Assembly: GCF_000067205.1 (NCBI RefSeq)
Contig: NC_010170.1
Coordinates: 1,488,001 to 1,552,000, forward strand
Origin: Bordetella petrii
GTDB lineage: Bacteria; Pseudomonadota; Gammaproteobacteria; Burkholderiales; Burkholderiaceae_B
Direction of reading: 5' to 3'
Length of the DNA stretch: 64,000 bases
The notes below the pieces were generated by a model, which was not told where the DNA came from, searched no databases, and saw only the letters and a program-made list of their open reading frames with translations. Shown piece by piece: positions 43,309 through 52,400 of the stretch (position 1 is its first letter; every line of letters begins with the position of its first letter). The translations under genes and the position numbers were made by a program.

Positions 43309-43955
43309 CCGCCCCGCAGTCTGCCCGGCGCCCGGCCGCTGCGGTGGTGGTGCAGAGCCTTATGTGGCTCTGGCTGATCGGCCTCAGCATCTTCGTAGCC
43401 TTGGGCTACCAGACCATGAACGACCAGGCCGACCAGGAACAGCTCGCTTCCCGCCTGCAACGCCTGGAAGCGCAGGCGGCGGGCCTGGCCGAGACCATCG
43501 AGGCCATCCAGCAGCGTCCGGCCGTCGCAACGGCGGCAGACCTCAAAGACACCCGACAAATCCTGGAAGCACGCGCTGCCCAGGTTGAGAAAACGCTCAG
43601 CAGCTATGCCGCTGCCGACGACCTTCAGGCGCTGCGCGTGGAAGTTGAGCAGATCAAGGCGCGCCAGACCGCTGCGCCCGCTCCGCGCGCCGCAGCACCC
43701 GCACGACCGCGCGCATCGGGCAAGGCCGCCGCCAAGCCCGAACCGCCGCCGATGCCGTTCCGCGTCGTCGGCGCCGAATTGCGCGCTGGCCAGCGCAGCG
43801 TATCCGTCGCGCCGAGCAGCGCGGACTTCACGCCCGACCAGCTTCAGGTGCTGCTGCCAGGTGATGCGCTCGGCCCGTGGCGCTTGCAGGCGGTCGAGGG
43901 AAACACCGCCGTGTTCCAGTCCGGCGACCAGACCCGTCGCGTGGCGATTCCCTGA
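43305..43955 (+). CDS. Inner-membrane coiled-coil conjugation protein
   Basis: 216 aa. One membrane span (about 15-38, VVVQSLMWLWLIGLSIFVALG), then a coiled coil (40-125), a Pro/Ala linker and a C-terminal domain (PFRVVGAELRAGQRSVSVAP, LGPWRLQAVEGNTAVFQSGD) similar to pilus-assembly periplasmic domains. Typical ICE gene next to pilL; exact role unknown. Confidence 0.75.
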   Translation: MTAPQSARRPAAAVVVQSLMWLWLIGLSIFVALGYQTMNDQADQEQLASRLQRLEAQAAGLAETIEAIQQRPAVATAADLKDTRQILEARAAQVEKTLSSYAAADDLQALRVEVEQIKARQTAAPAPRAAAPARPRASGKAAAKPEPPPMPFRVVGAELRAGQRSVSVAPSSADFTPDQLQVLLPGDALGPWRLQAVEGNTAVFQSGDQTRRVAIP

Positions 43956-43969
43956 CCGGAGCACACCGC

Positions 43970-44689
43970 ATGAAGCCGTCGATCGTCCTTTCCGCGTTCC
44001 TGTTGGCATCCACCCAGTTGCCCGCCTGGGCGCAGCAGCCGTCCGCCGCCCCGGCCCGCAATGCGCAGAGCCAGGAGCGTCCGCTGGTCGCCCGAACCCC
44101 GAACGACCAGGTAGCAAGTGAGTGGGGCCTGCAACCGCAGGAATGGGCGCGCTATCGTGAGCTGATGGACGGGCCATTGGGCATCTACTCGCCCAACCTG
44201 GACCCGCTGTCCGCGCTGGGCATCGAGGCCCGCACCGATGAAGAACGGCGGCGCTACGCAGAACTGCAGGTGCAGGTCGAAGCACGCCGCGTCGAGAAAT
44301 TGCTCGCCTACCAGCGCGCCTACGACGATGCCTGGCAGCGCCTGAACCCCGGCATGCAACGGGTGAACCTGCCTGACGACAAGCCCGGCGCAGTGCGCAG
44401 CAGCGGCCGTATGGCGGTGTTCGTCAAGGACGGCTGCGTGGCCTGCGGGCAACTCGTGCAGCGCCTGCAATCCTCGGGTACTGAGTTCGACCTGTACATG
44501 GTCGGCAGCCGCCAGGACGACGCGCGCATCCGCGACTGGGCCAAGCGCGCGCAGATCGACCCGGCACGGGTGCGCAGCGGCAGCATCACGCTCAACCATG
44601 ACGGCGGCCGCTGGCTGTCGCTGGGCCTGCCCGGCGATCTCCCAGCGGTCGTGCGCGAGGTGAACGGCCAATGGCAGCGCCAACCCTGA
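43970..44689 (+). CDS. TIGR03759-family ICE protein
   Basis: 239 aa with a Sec signal peptide (to AWA|QQ). Family features: QWGLQPQEWARYRELMDGP-like segment (here EWGLQPQEWARYRELMDGP), then GIYSPNLDPLSALGIEARTD and a thioredoxin-like C-terminal half with the pair DGCVACGQLV. Periplasmic; perhaps a redox factor for T4SS assembly. Overlaps the transglycosylase gene by 19 nt. Confidence 0.85.
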   Translation: MKPSIVLSAFLLASTQLPAWAQQPSAAPARNAQSQERPLVARTPNDQVASEWGLQPQEWARYRELMDGPLGIYSPNLDPLSALGIEARTDEERRRYAELQVQVEARRVEKLLAYQRAYDDAWQRLNPGMQRVNLPDDKPGAVRSSGRMAVFVKDGCVACGQLVQRLQSSGTEFDLYMVGSRQDDARIRDWAKRAQIDPARVRSGSITLNHDGGRWLSLGLPGDLPAVVREVNGQWQRQP

Positions 44690-45261
44690 CGGCGCCGTTG
44701 CGCGCACTGGTGCTCGCTGCTGGCCTCTGCGTCTGCGCCGCCCGGGCCCAGGAAATTCCACCACCGGCCTACCAGCTTGCCGCCCAGCGCGCGGGCATTC
44801 CCTCGGCGGTGCTCTACGCCGTGGCCTTGCAGGAGAGCGGCATCCGGCGTAACGGACGCATCGTCCCGTGGCCTTGGTCCCTCAACGTCGCCGGCCAGTC
44901 GCGCCGCTACGCGACCCGCGCCGACGCCTGCGCCGGTTTGCAGCAGGCGATGCGCTCCACGCCGCACACGCGCATCGACGTGGGCCTGGGTCAGATCAAC
45001 CTCGGCTACCAACAGCAGCGTTACGCCAGCGCGTGCGACTTGCTCGACCCGTACCGCAACCTCGCCATCGCTGCCGAGATTCTGAAGGAGCAGCACACCG
45101 CCGGTGAGGACTGGTTGCTGGCGATCGGCCGCTACCACCGTCCGGCGGGCGGTGAGCCCGCTGCCCGCTATCGCCGCAGCGTGTCCCGCCACCTCGCGCG
45201 CGTGCAGGGCACGCACCCAACCGCCGCGGTCCTCGCCGCGCGCCAGGAGACCTCCCCATGA
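44671..45261 (+). CDS. Lytic transglycosylase of the T4SS (VirB1-like)
   Basis: 196 aa with signal peptide (to ARA|QE). SLT domain: AVLYAVALQESGIRR with the catalytic Glu, VGLGQINLGY, and LDPYRNLAIAAEILKEQH, AIGRYHRP. It opens peptidoglycan for the conjugation apparatus. The start lies inside the preceding gene. Confidence 0.9.
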   Translation: MAAPTLTAPLRALVLAAGLCVCAARAQEIPPPAYQLAAQRAGIPSAVLYAVALQESGIRRNGRIVPWPWSLNVAGQSRRYATRADACAGLQQAMRSTPHTRIDVGLGQINLGYQQQRYASACDLLDPYRNLAIAAEILKEQHTAGEDWLLAIGRYHRPAGGEPAARYRRSVSRHLARVQGTHPTAAVLAARQETSP

Positions 45262-45806
45262 CGAAATCCCATCTGGCCCATCTCGCGGCGAAAGGCCTGC
45301 TCGTGCTGCTGGCTGGTCTGCCGCTGGCCTCGCGTGCCGGCGAGCCGCTGATCGTGGTCGAAGACCGTGGCGGCACGTCGGCGCTGCCGTACTACGAAGC
45401 CCTGAACCTTCAGCCGCGCGCCAACGCTCCGGCCCGGTCGCCCGTCCCGGCGCCTCAGATCCCTGCCACACCGGCGGACGAGGCCGCGATGCTGCCGGTG
45501 CGTAGCGCCAAGCTCACGTCCGGCACCGTCGCGCGGCGGGTGATCGAGGCGCCGGGCCTGCGTCCCTTTGTGGTCGTGGGCGACGACGAGGCTTCCCAGG
45601 CCTGGTTGCGCCGCCATGCAGCCTCATTGCGCGAGCGCGGCGCGGTCGGTCTGGTGGTCAACGTCGAGACCGTCCAGGGCCTGGAGCGGCTGCGCGCACT
45701 GGCACCCGGCGTCCCCCTCGCGCCCGTGTCCGGTGACGACTTGGCCGAGCGCTTGGGCCTGCGGCACTACCCGGCGCTGATCACGGCCACCGGCATCGAG
45801 CAATGA
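45258..45806 (+). CDS. TIGR03765-family ICE protein
   Basis: 182 aa, signal peptide to SRA|GE, then LIVVEDRGGTSALPYYEALN, an invariant opening of this family. C-terminal part VARRVIEAPGLRPFVVVGDD...RLGLRHYPALITATGIEQ. Periplasmic, function unknown; always directly before traD. Confidence 0.85.
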   Translation: MTKSHLAHLAAKGLLVLLAGLPLASRAGEPLIVVEDRGGTSALPYYEALNLQPRANAPARSPVPAPQIPATPADEAAMLPVRSAKLTSGTVARRVIEAPGLRPFVVVGDDEASQAWLRRHAASLRERGAVGLVVNVETVQGLERLRALAPGVPLAPVSGDDLAERLGLRHYPALITATGIEQ

Positions 45807-45810
45807 AGCC

Positions 45811-47997
45811 ATGTCGGGGAAACAGCCGGTCGAGGTGCTGCTTCGCCCAGCGGTGGAGCTATATACCGTCGCGGCGTGTGCGGGCGCCGCGTTTCTGTCC
45901 CTGGTGGCCCCGTGGTCGCTCGCGCTGAGCCCCGCCATGGGTGTCGGCAGCGCGTTGGCGTTCGGGGCCTATGGCGCGATCCGCTACCGCGATGCCCGCG
46001 TCATCCTGCGCTACCGGCGCAACATCCGCCGCCTGCCGCGCTACGTGATGACCAGCAAGGACGTGCCGGTCAGCCAGCAACGTCTGTTTGTGGGGCGCGG
46101 CTTTTTGTGGGAGCAGAAACACACCCATAGGCTCATGCAGACATACCGGCCGGAGTTTCGGCGCTACGTCGAGCCGACGCCGGCCTACCGACTGACGCGG
46201 CGCCTGGAGGAACGGCTGGAGTTCGCGCGGTTCCCGCTTTCCCGGCTGCCGAAACTCACCGGCTGGGACGTGCCTTTCAACCCAGTGCGCCCGCTGCCGC
46301 CCGTGGGCGGACTGCCTCGGCTGCACGGCATCGAACCCGAGGAGGTGGACGTCAGCCTGCCGCTCGGCGAGCGCGTCGGGCACTCATTGGTCTTGGGGAC
46401 AACCCGCGTGGGCAAGACGCGGCTGGCCGAACTGTTCGTGACCCAGGACATCCGGCGAAAGAACGCGGCGGGAGAGCACGAGGTCGTGATCGTCATCGAC
46501 CCCAAAGGGGATGCCGATCTGCTGAAGCGGATGTACGTCGAGGCGCAACGCGCGGGCCGCGAGGGCGAGTTCTATGTCTTCCATTTGGGCTGGCCGGACA
46601 TTTCCGCCCGCTACAACGCCGTGGGGCGCTTTGGACGTATCAGCGAGGTGGCGACCCGCATTGCAGGGCAACTCTCCGGTGAAGGCAACTCGGCGGCTTT
46701 CAGGGAATTTGCCTGGCGCTTCGTCAACATCATCGCCCGCGCCTTGGTGGAACTGGGGCAGCGTCCGGACTACATGCTGATCCAGCGGCATGTCATCAAC
46801 ATCGACGCGCTGTTCATCGAGTACGCCCAGCACTACTTCGCCAAGACGGAGCCGAAAGCCTGGGAGGTGATCGTCCAGATCGAGGCCAAGCTCAACGAGA
46901 AGAACATCCCGCGCAACATGATCGGGCGCGAGAAGCGCGTGGTGGCGCTGGAGCAGTACCTGTCCCAAGCCCGCAACTACGACCCTGTGCTGGACGGTTT
47001 GCGCTCTGCCGTGCGGTACGACAAGACGTATTTCGACAAGATCGTCGCCAGCCTCTTGCCTCTGCTGGAAAAACTCACGAGCGGCAAGATCGCGCAGCTC
47101 CTGGCCCCGAACTATTCCGACCTGGCCGACCCGCGCCCGATCTTCGATTGGATGCAGGTCATTAGGAAGCGGGCCATCGTCTATGTGGGCCTGGACGCGC
47201 TGTCCGATGCCGAGGTCGCCGCAGCGGTCGGCAACTCGATGTTCAGCGATCTCGTCTCGGTCGCAGGCCATATCTACAAGCACGGGATCGACGATGGCCT
47301 GCCGGGCGCTTCGGCCGGCGCGCGCGTGCCGATCAACGTCCATGCCGATGAGTTCAACGAGTTGATGGGTGACGAGTTCATTCCGCTGATCAACAAAGGT
47401 GGTGGCGCCGGGCTGCAAGTCACCGCGTACACGCAGACCCTCTCGGACATTGAGGCCCGCATTGGCAACCGCGCCAAGGCCGGTCAGGTCATCGGCAACT
47501 TCAACAACCTGTTCATGCTGCGCGTGCGCGAGACCGCGACCGCTGAACTGCTGACCCGGCAACTACCGAAGGTCGAGGTTTATACGACCACCATCGTCAG
47601 CGGCGCGACCGACAGCTCGGACATTCGCGGGGCGACGGATTTCACGTCCAACACTCAGGACCGCATCAGCATGTCCAGCGTGCCGATGATCGAGCCGTCG
47701 CACATCGTCGGCTTGCCCAAGGGCCAGTGTTTTGCATTGTTGCAGGGCGGCCAACTTTGGAAGGTTCGCATGCCGCTGCCGGCACCGGACCCCGATGAGG
47801 TCATGCCACAGGATCTGCAACAACTCGCGGGCTACATGCGCCAGAGCTACAGCGAGGCCACGCAGTGGTGGGAGTTCACCAGCTCCCCGGCGCTGCAGGA
47901 CGGGGCCTTGCCCGACGACCTGCTGGATGATGCTGCTGCGGTCGAACCTGGCCTTGTGGCCACCGACGACAGCGCCGGCAACGAGGCCTCGCCATGA
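45811..47997 (+). CDS. traD: Type IV coupling protein TraD
   Basis: 728 aa. Two N-terminal membrane helices (about 18-55), Walker A GTTRVGKT (196-203), Walker B region INVHADEFNELMG (about 509-521) and ATPase core to about 680. It belongs to the SXT/ICE TraD subfamily (TIGR03743) and brings the relaxase-bound strand to the secretion channel. Intact here. Confidence 0.95.
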   Translation: MSGKQPVEVLLRPAVELYTVAACAGAAFLSLVAPWSLALSPAMGVGSALAFGAYGAIRYRDARVILRYRRNIRRLPRYVMTSKDVPVSQQRLFVGRGFLWEQKHTHRLMQTYRPEFRRYVEPTPAYRLTRRLEERLEFARFPLSRLPKLTGWDVPFNPVRPLPPVGGLPRLHGIEPEEVDVSLPLGERVGHSLVLGTTRVGKTRLAELFVTQDIRRKNAAGEHEVVIVIDPKGDADLLKRMYVEAQRAGREGEFYVFHLGWPDISARYNAVGRFGRISEVATRIAGQLSGEGNSAAFREFAWRFVNIIARALVELGQRPDYMLIQRHVINIDALFIEYAQHYFAKTEPKAWEVIVQIEAKLNEKNIPRNMIGREKRVVALEQYLSQARNYDPVLDGLRSAVRYDKTYFDKIVASLLPLLEKLTSGKIAQLLAPNYSDLADPRPIFDWMQVIRKRAIVYVGLDALSDAEVAAAVGNSMFSDLVSVAGHIYKHGIDDGLPGASAGARVPINVHADEFNELMGDEFIPLINKGGGAGLQVTAYTQTLSDIEARIGNRAKAGQVIGNFNNLFMLRVRETATAELLTRQLPKVEVYTTTIVSGATDSSDIRGATDFTSNTQDRISMSSVPMIEPSHIVGLPKGQCFALLQGGQLWKVRMPLPAPDPDEVMPQDLQQLAGYMRQSYSEATQWWEFTSSPALQDGALPDDLLDDAAAVEPGLVATDDSAGNEASP

Positions 47998-48743
47998 AGG
48001 ATGCCGCCTCGACCGCGCAGCGGGAGCAGAACCAGCGCCAAGGCCTGATCGTCGGCACCATCACCTTGCCGTTCCGGCTGCTCGGGGTGCTGATCGGCTC
48101 ACTGCTGTTCTCCATCGTCGTGGAATGCGTCGGCATGCACCTGTTCTGGAAGGACCAGGGCTGGCGTCACTCCCAGCAGATGTTGCAGTACGAGCTGGGG
48201 CACCTGTCCAACCACTTCACGCGCAGCGTCGTCGTGCGGGAGCCAGGGCGCACGGCGCATGAGCTGGTGGACACCGGCTACGAATGGGTATTCGTGCGCT
48301 CGGGACTGCTGGAACGCATGAGCCAGACCGCCGAGCGTGCCCGTGCGCCCAGCCACGGGCAGACGCGCAACTTCCGCTATTACATCAGCCAGGTCTATGT
48401 CTGGACCGAGAGCTACCTGATCGCCGCGGCCTTCACGACGCTGACCTTCCTTGTGCGCCTGCTGGTCCTTGTGCTCACGTTGCCGCTGATCTCCACTGCG
48501 GCGTTCGTCGGCCTGATCGACGGCTTGGTGCGCAGGGACGTGCGCCGGTTCGGCGCGGGCCGCGAATCGGGTTTCATCTACCACCGTGCGAAAGCCAGCC
48601 TGATGCCCATAGCCGTTCTGCCCTGGGTCACGTACCTGGCCTTGCCGATCTCGGTACACCCATTACTGATCCTCTTGCCGAGCGCCGCCTTGCTGGGACT
48701 GGCGGTGTCTCTGACTGCGGGGAGCTTCAAAAAGTACCTGTGA
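47994..48743 (+). CDS. TIGR03747-family ICE membrane protein
   Basis: 249 aa overlapping the traD stop. Hydrophobic spans at about 22-46, 138-170 and 203-240, family stretches MLQYELGHLSNHFTRSVVVR and DGLVRRDVRRFGAGRESGFI. Inner-membrane partner of TraD by constant linkage. Confidence 0.85.
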   Translation: MKDAASTAQREQNQRQGLIVGTITLPFRLLGVLIGSLLFSIVVECVGMHLFWKDQGWRHSQQMLQYELGHLSNHFTRSVVVREPGRTAHELVDTGYEWVFVRSGLLERMSQTAERARAPSHGQTRNFRYYISQVYVWTESYLIAAAFTTLTFLVRLLVLVLTLPLISTAAFVGLIDGLVRRDVRRFGAGRESGFIYHRAKASLMPIAVLPWVTYLALPISVHPLLILLPSAALLGLAVSLTAGSFKKYL

Positions 48744-48779
48744 GTGCTCGCCACCGGCAGCGCAGGAAGTAGTCGATGC

Positions 48780-49184
48780 TCAGACCTTCAACCGTGCGTA
48801 CACCTGTTCCCAGGCCTTTGCAGCACGAACCTGTGCCGCCTCCATTTCGGCCCTGATCAGTTCGGTCATCTCGGCGTGGCCGGCTTCGGCTTCCTCCCAG
48901 ATGAAGTACCTGCGCATCTCGTGCGTCTCGCCGTCCACGAAGACCATCGTCTCGAACAAGAGGGGATCGCCGCCTAGCGCGTGGTTGTGGTCCAGGCCGA
49001 GAAAAACCGTGGAGATACGGACGTCATCTATCCATGTTTCCGCCACACGCCTGTCGCCTTCCGCCATCCACATAGACCACTCAACGAGACTGTCGCACGG
49101 CACGGAGCGACGGCCATCGAGCTTGTAGTGCATGAGGCGTGGAGGACGGGGAATAGCCATGCTGAAAGAGTACCCCAACTCCAT
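48780..49184 (-). CDS. Orphan protein on the opposite strand inside the transfer operon
   Basis: 134 aa from ATG 49184 with GGGAG before it on the minus strand. Tryptophan-rich N-terminal half (RLMHYKLDGRRSVPCDSLVE, WSMWMAEGDRRVAETWIDDV), then VRISTVFLGLDHNHALGGDP and ETMVFVDGETHE; the last 40 residues are helical. These resemble phage and plasmid hypothetical proteins. It splits two T4SS gene blocks and is probably a late acquisition. Confidence 0.7.
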   Translation of the reverse strand: MELGYSFSMAIPRPPRLMHYKLDGRRSVPCDSLVEWSMWMAEGDRRVAETWIDDVRISTVFLGLDHNHALGGDPLLFETMVFVDGETHEMRRYFIWEEAEAGHAEMTELIRAEMEAAQVRAAKAWEQVYARLKV

Positions 49185-49369
49185 TTCTCTCCCCAATCTT
49201 CGCCATCGGTCTGCCCGGAGTTCAGCACGGCGCCGATAGGCACTTTCCGGGCCTCGAATCCGTGTCGAAAACCCATGAATCCGGTCATCTGCGGGTTCCT
49301 ATTGTTTGCAGCCTAAAGCAGCGCTGATCTCCACGATCAAGCCATTGCTGATCACACAGGAATGGCGCG

Positions 49370-49753
49370 ATGGTGGCTTTAACCTGGCTGCGCGCCGCGC
49401 ATCGCGGCGTGCCCACTTTTCTCGTGATGGCCCTCCTGCTGGGCCAGTCCCCGATGGCGTTGGGCGAGTCCCCGGCGCAGCGCCAGGAGTTGGTCGCCGC
49501 GCTGCGCCAGCTCGACGCGCTGGAGCGCACCGTCGCCGACAGCGCCGCGCATGCCTCCATCCAGCCGGGCGAACGCTATCACTTCGATTACCCGCGGCTG
49601 CTGGCTGATCTAGCGCGTATGCGCGCTGGCATCCAGGCCCACCTTACCCCGTCGCGTGCCCAGCCGCGCGACACCTCCGAACTGGCCGGCGGCTACCGCA
49701 CCGAGCGGGCCGTCGAGGGATCGCTGCCGACGACTGTGGAGAACAAGCCATGA
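49370..49753 (+). CDS. RAQPRD-family ICE protein (TIGR01690)
   Basis: 127 aa with a signal peptide (to LGE). The namesake sequence occurs as SRAQPRDTSELAGGYR. Small periplasmic protein; role in the T4SS unknown. Overlaps the next gene by 4 nt. Confidence 0.9.
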   Translation: MVALTWLRAAHRGVPTFLVMALLLGQSPMALGESPAQRQELVAALRQLDALERTVADSAAHASIQPGERYHFDYPRLLADLARMRAGIQAHLTPSRAQPRDTSELAGGYRTERAVEGSLPTTVENKP

Positions 49754-49983
49754 ACGGCGCCCAGGTCTCGGCATTTCAGGCCAACAGCGGCATCGCGCCT
49801 TCAGCGATGGCGACCGTCCTGGTCGGCGTCGTGTTCGCGGTCCTGCTCGTCTGGGGCGTCTGGGCCATCCGAACGGCCTACGTGGGGTGGTCCGAGAGCC
49901 GCCTCAACCAGCGCCAGTTCCTCGGCGTCTGCATCCGCTTCGTCGCGATGTACCTCGTCCTGAGTTTCTTCCTCCTCTCTTGA
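49750..49983 (+). CDS. TIGR03758-family ICE membrane protein
   Basis: 77 aa, two membrane spans (about 17-40 and 58-76), with an opening of the family type (FQANSGIAPSAMATVLVGVV). Similar in size to pilin-like or TrbC/VirB2 accessory proteins. Confidence 0.85.
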   Translation: MNGAQVSAFQANSGIAPSAMATVLVGVVFAVLLVWGVWAIRTAYVGWSESRLNQRQFLGVCIRFVAMYLVLSFFLLS

Positions 49984-49993
49984 CCTGAAAGGC

Positions 49994-50359
49994 ATGACCA
50001 TGCAAAACCGCATCCTCAATTCCCGTCTCGCCCAGCGCGCCGCCGTGGCCCTGGGCATCGCCGCGCTGCCCGCGCTGTCGTTCGCGCAGGGTTTGCCGCA
50101 GTTGGAGAACCCGACCCGTGGCACCGGCAACGGCATCATGGAGACGATCCGCAACTACGGCTACGACATCATCATGCTCGTGGCATTGCTGGTTGTGGCG
50201 TCGATGTTTATTGGCGTCTGCTACCACGCCTACGGGACCTACGCGGAAATCCACACTGGCCGCAAAACCTGGGGCCAATTCGGCCTCACGGTCGCCATCG
50301 GCGCAGTGCTGCTCGTGATCGGCATCTGGCTGCTCACCGAAGCCACCGGCATCCTGTAA
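49994..50359 (+). CDS. TIGR03745-family ICE membrane protein (pilin-like)
   Basis: 121 aa with signal peptide (to SFA|QG), then two hydrophobic helices (about 53-75 and 95-118) around YHAYGTYAEIHTGRKTWGQF. This layout is that of VirB2-type pilins, and it is the best pilin candidate here. Confidence 0.85.
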   Translation: MTMQNRILNSRLAQRAAVALGIAALPALSFAQGLPQLENPTRGTGNGIMETIRNYGYDIIMLVALLVVASMFIGVCYHAYGTYAEIHTGRKTWGQFGLTVAIGAVLLVIGIWLLTEATGIL

Positions 50360-50371
50360 GGCGAGGCTGGT

Positions 50372-50782
50372 ATGTCCGAGCAGCAGCACGTCCGTGCTGA
50401 CGGGACGGTCACGTTCCTTCCGCACCGGCTCAACCGCCATCCCGTTGTTGTGCGCGGCCTCACCGCCGACGAGCTGTGGATCTGCTGCGGCCTGTCCGGC
50501 GCCGCCGGCCTGCTGGTCGGTGCGCCGCTGTCCTGGGTGTTCCGCACGATCGCGCTTGCACCCACGTTCGTCGTGCTGGGCGTGGCCTTCGGCGTGTTCA
50601 TCGGGGGCGGCATCCTGCGTCGCCTCAAGCGTGGGCGTCCCGACACCTGGCTGTATCGGCAACTCCAGTGGCGCATCGCCACGCGCCACCCGCTGGTGGC
50701 AGGCTGGGTGGGCGGCCATGTACTGATCTCACGCTCCGGCTTCTGGACCACCCGAAGGTCTGCAGCAAGGGGGTCACGATGA
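50372..50782 (+). CDS. TIGR03750-family conjugal transfer protein
   Basis: 136 aa, two close membrane spans (about 38-84) after FLPHRLNRHPVVVRGLTADE, then a cytoplasmic tail with GRPDTWLYRQLQWRIA. Size and topology are those of VirB3/TraL-type proteins. 4-nt overlap with the next gene. Confidence 0.85.
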   Translation: MSEQQHVRADGTVTFLPHRLNRHPVVVRGLTADELWICCGLSGAAGLLVGAPLSWVFRTIALAPTFVVLGVAFGVFIGGGILRRLKRGRPDTWLYRQLQWRIATRHPLVAGWVGGHVLISRSGFWTTRRSAARGSR

Positions 50783-51471
50783 GCCGTTTCAAGAACGAGA
50801 TCACCCATCTGCAGGCGCACATCAAGACGCTCCGCCTGGGTGCTGGCGCGCTGGTCATCGTCGCCCTGGTCATGGGCGGCGGCTGGTGGAGCGCTCCGCG
50901 CGACTTGACCATCCACGTCCCTCCTGATCTGCGCTCCGGCAGTACCCGCAAGTGGTGGGAAGTGCCGCCCGAATCGGTCTATGCGTTCACGTTCTACGTG
51001 TTTCAGACCCTCAACCGCTGGCCGACGAATGGTGAAGAGGACTACGCACGCAATCTCCACACGCTCTCGCCGTACCTCACGCCGTCGTGCCAGGCCTACC
51101 TGCGGGCGGACTACGACTACCGCCGCTCCACGGGCGAGCTGCGCCAGCGCGTGCGCGGCATCTACGAAATCCCCGGTCGCGGCTATGGCGACGACCCCAC
51201 GGCGCGCGTGCGCGTGGTGTCCGACCGCGACTGGGTGGTGACGCTGGACATCACCGCCGACGAGTACTACGGCGCCGAGCAGGTCAAGCGGGCCCTCGTG
51301 CGCTACCCCGTGAAGGTCACGCGGGTGGACGTCGATCCGACGCGCAACCCGTTCGGCCTGGCGCTCGACTGCTACGACGGCACGCCCCAGCGCATCAGTA
51401 CGCCGGAGCCAACGCGCCCGGCGCCAAGCGGCCTGTCTCCACAAGCGCCCCAAGGAGGAAGCACCCCATGA
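50779..51471 (+). CDS. PFL_4703-family protein, VirB8/TraE-like (TIGR03746)
   Basis: 230 aa. Single N-terminal membrane span (about 20-40) followed by a periplasmic domain (YAFTFYVFQTLNRWPTNGEE, LTPSCQAYLRADYDYRRSTG, VTRVDVDPTRNPFGLALDCY). The topology and place in the operon fit the VirB8-like core component. Pro-rich tail. Confidence 0.85.
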   Translation: MSRFKNEITHLQAHIKTLRLGAGALVIVALVMGGGWWSAPRDLTIHVPPDLRSGSTRKWWEVPPESVYAFTFYVFQTLNRWPTNGEEDYARNLHTLSPYLTPSCQAYLRADYDYRRSTGELRQRVRGIYEIPGRGYGDDPTARVRVVSDRDWVVTLDITADEYYGAEQVKRALVRYPVKVTRVDVDPTRNPFGLALDCYDGTPQRISTPEPTRPAPSGLSPQAPQGGSTP

Positions 51472-52400
51472 AGCACCCTGTATTCAAGCTGCCGGGGCTG
51501 TTGGCCGTGGCCGCCGCAGTGGTCATGTCCTCCGCTGCCCAGGCGGTGGAAATCCTGCGCTGGGAACGCATGCCGCTGGCGGTGCCCTTGAAGGTCGGCC
51601 AGGAGCGCGTCGTGTTCATCGACAAGAACGTCCGCGTCGGCGTGCCCGCTGGCGTCAGCGAACGCCTACGGGTGCAGAGCGCGGGCGGCGCGGTGTACCT
51701 GCGCGCCAGCGAGCCGATCGAGCCCACACGGCTGCAACTGCAGGACGCCGACACGGGCGCGCTGATCCTGCTGGACATTGCGGCCGAGCCGCCCAAGGAC
51801 GGGGAAGCCGAGCTGGAGCCGGTGCGCATCGTCGAGGGCAACAGCACCCCGGCACGCTATGGCGATCAGCCCGGCGATGCCGACGATGCCCCGGCACGCG
51901 CCCAGGACCCGACAGGCACGCGGGCAACGCGCCGCGAAACCCCGGTTCCGGTCGTGCTGACGCGCTATGCCGCGCAAAACCTCTACGCACCGCTGCGCAC
52001 TGTGGAGCCGCTACCGGGCGTCATGCGGGTGAACCTGCGCCGCGACTTCGACCTCGGCACGCTGATGCCGACGCTGCCGGTGCGCGCGGTCGCGCTCGCG
52101 TCGTGGCGTCTGGAAGACCAGTGGGTCACGGCCGTGCGCCTGACCAATAGCAGCGGCGGCTGGATCACTCTCGACCCCCGCGTGCTGCAAGGCGACTTCC
52201 TCACCGCCACCTTCCAGCACGAAGCACTCGGCCCGCGCGGAACGCCCGAGGACACGACCGTGCTGTACCTGGTGACGCGCGGGCACGGCCTTGCCCAGTC
52301 GCTGCTGCCGGCGATCAACCGCTTCGACCCAGCCGCGCATTTGCCGCAACCCGAAGCCGAGGCCACCACCGCCAGCAAGGAGTCCCGCCATGCGCAGTAA
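51468..52400 (+). CDS. TIGR03749-family protein, VirB9/TraK-like
   Basis: 310 aa from ATG 51468 behind AAGGAGG. Signal peptide to AQA|VE, then VEILRWERMPLAVPLKVGQE, the family opening. Strand-rich, periplasmic, probably the VirB9-like component of the outer-membrane core complex. Overlaps the next gene by 11 nt. Confidence 0.85.
   Translation: MKHPVFKLPGLLAVAAAVVMSSAAQAVEILRWERMPLAVPLKVGQERVVFIDKNVRVGVPAGVSERLRVQSAGGAVYLRASEPIEPTRLQLQDADTGALILLDIAAEPPKDGEAELEPVRIVEGNSTPARYGDQPGDADDAPARAQDPTGTRATRRETPVPVVLTRYAAQNLYAPLRTVEPLPGVMRVNLRRDFDLGTLMPTLPVRAVALASWRLEDQWVTAVRLTNSSGGWITLDPRVLQGDFLTATFQHEALGPRGTPEDTTVLYLVTRGHGLAQSLLPAINRFDPAAHLPQPEAEATTASKESRHAQ

Noticed and set aside
46384..47562. 392-codon minus-strand frame opposite traD
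   Set aside because: Shadow of a conserved coupling protein; no domain.
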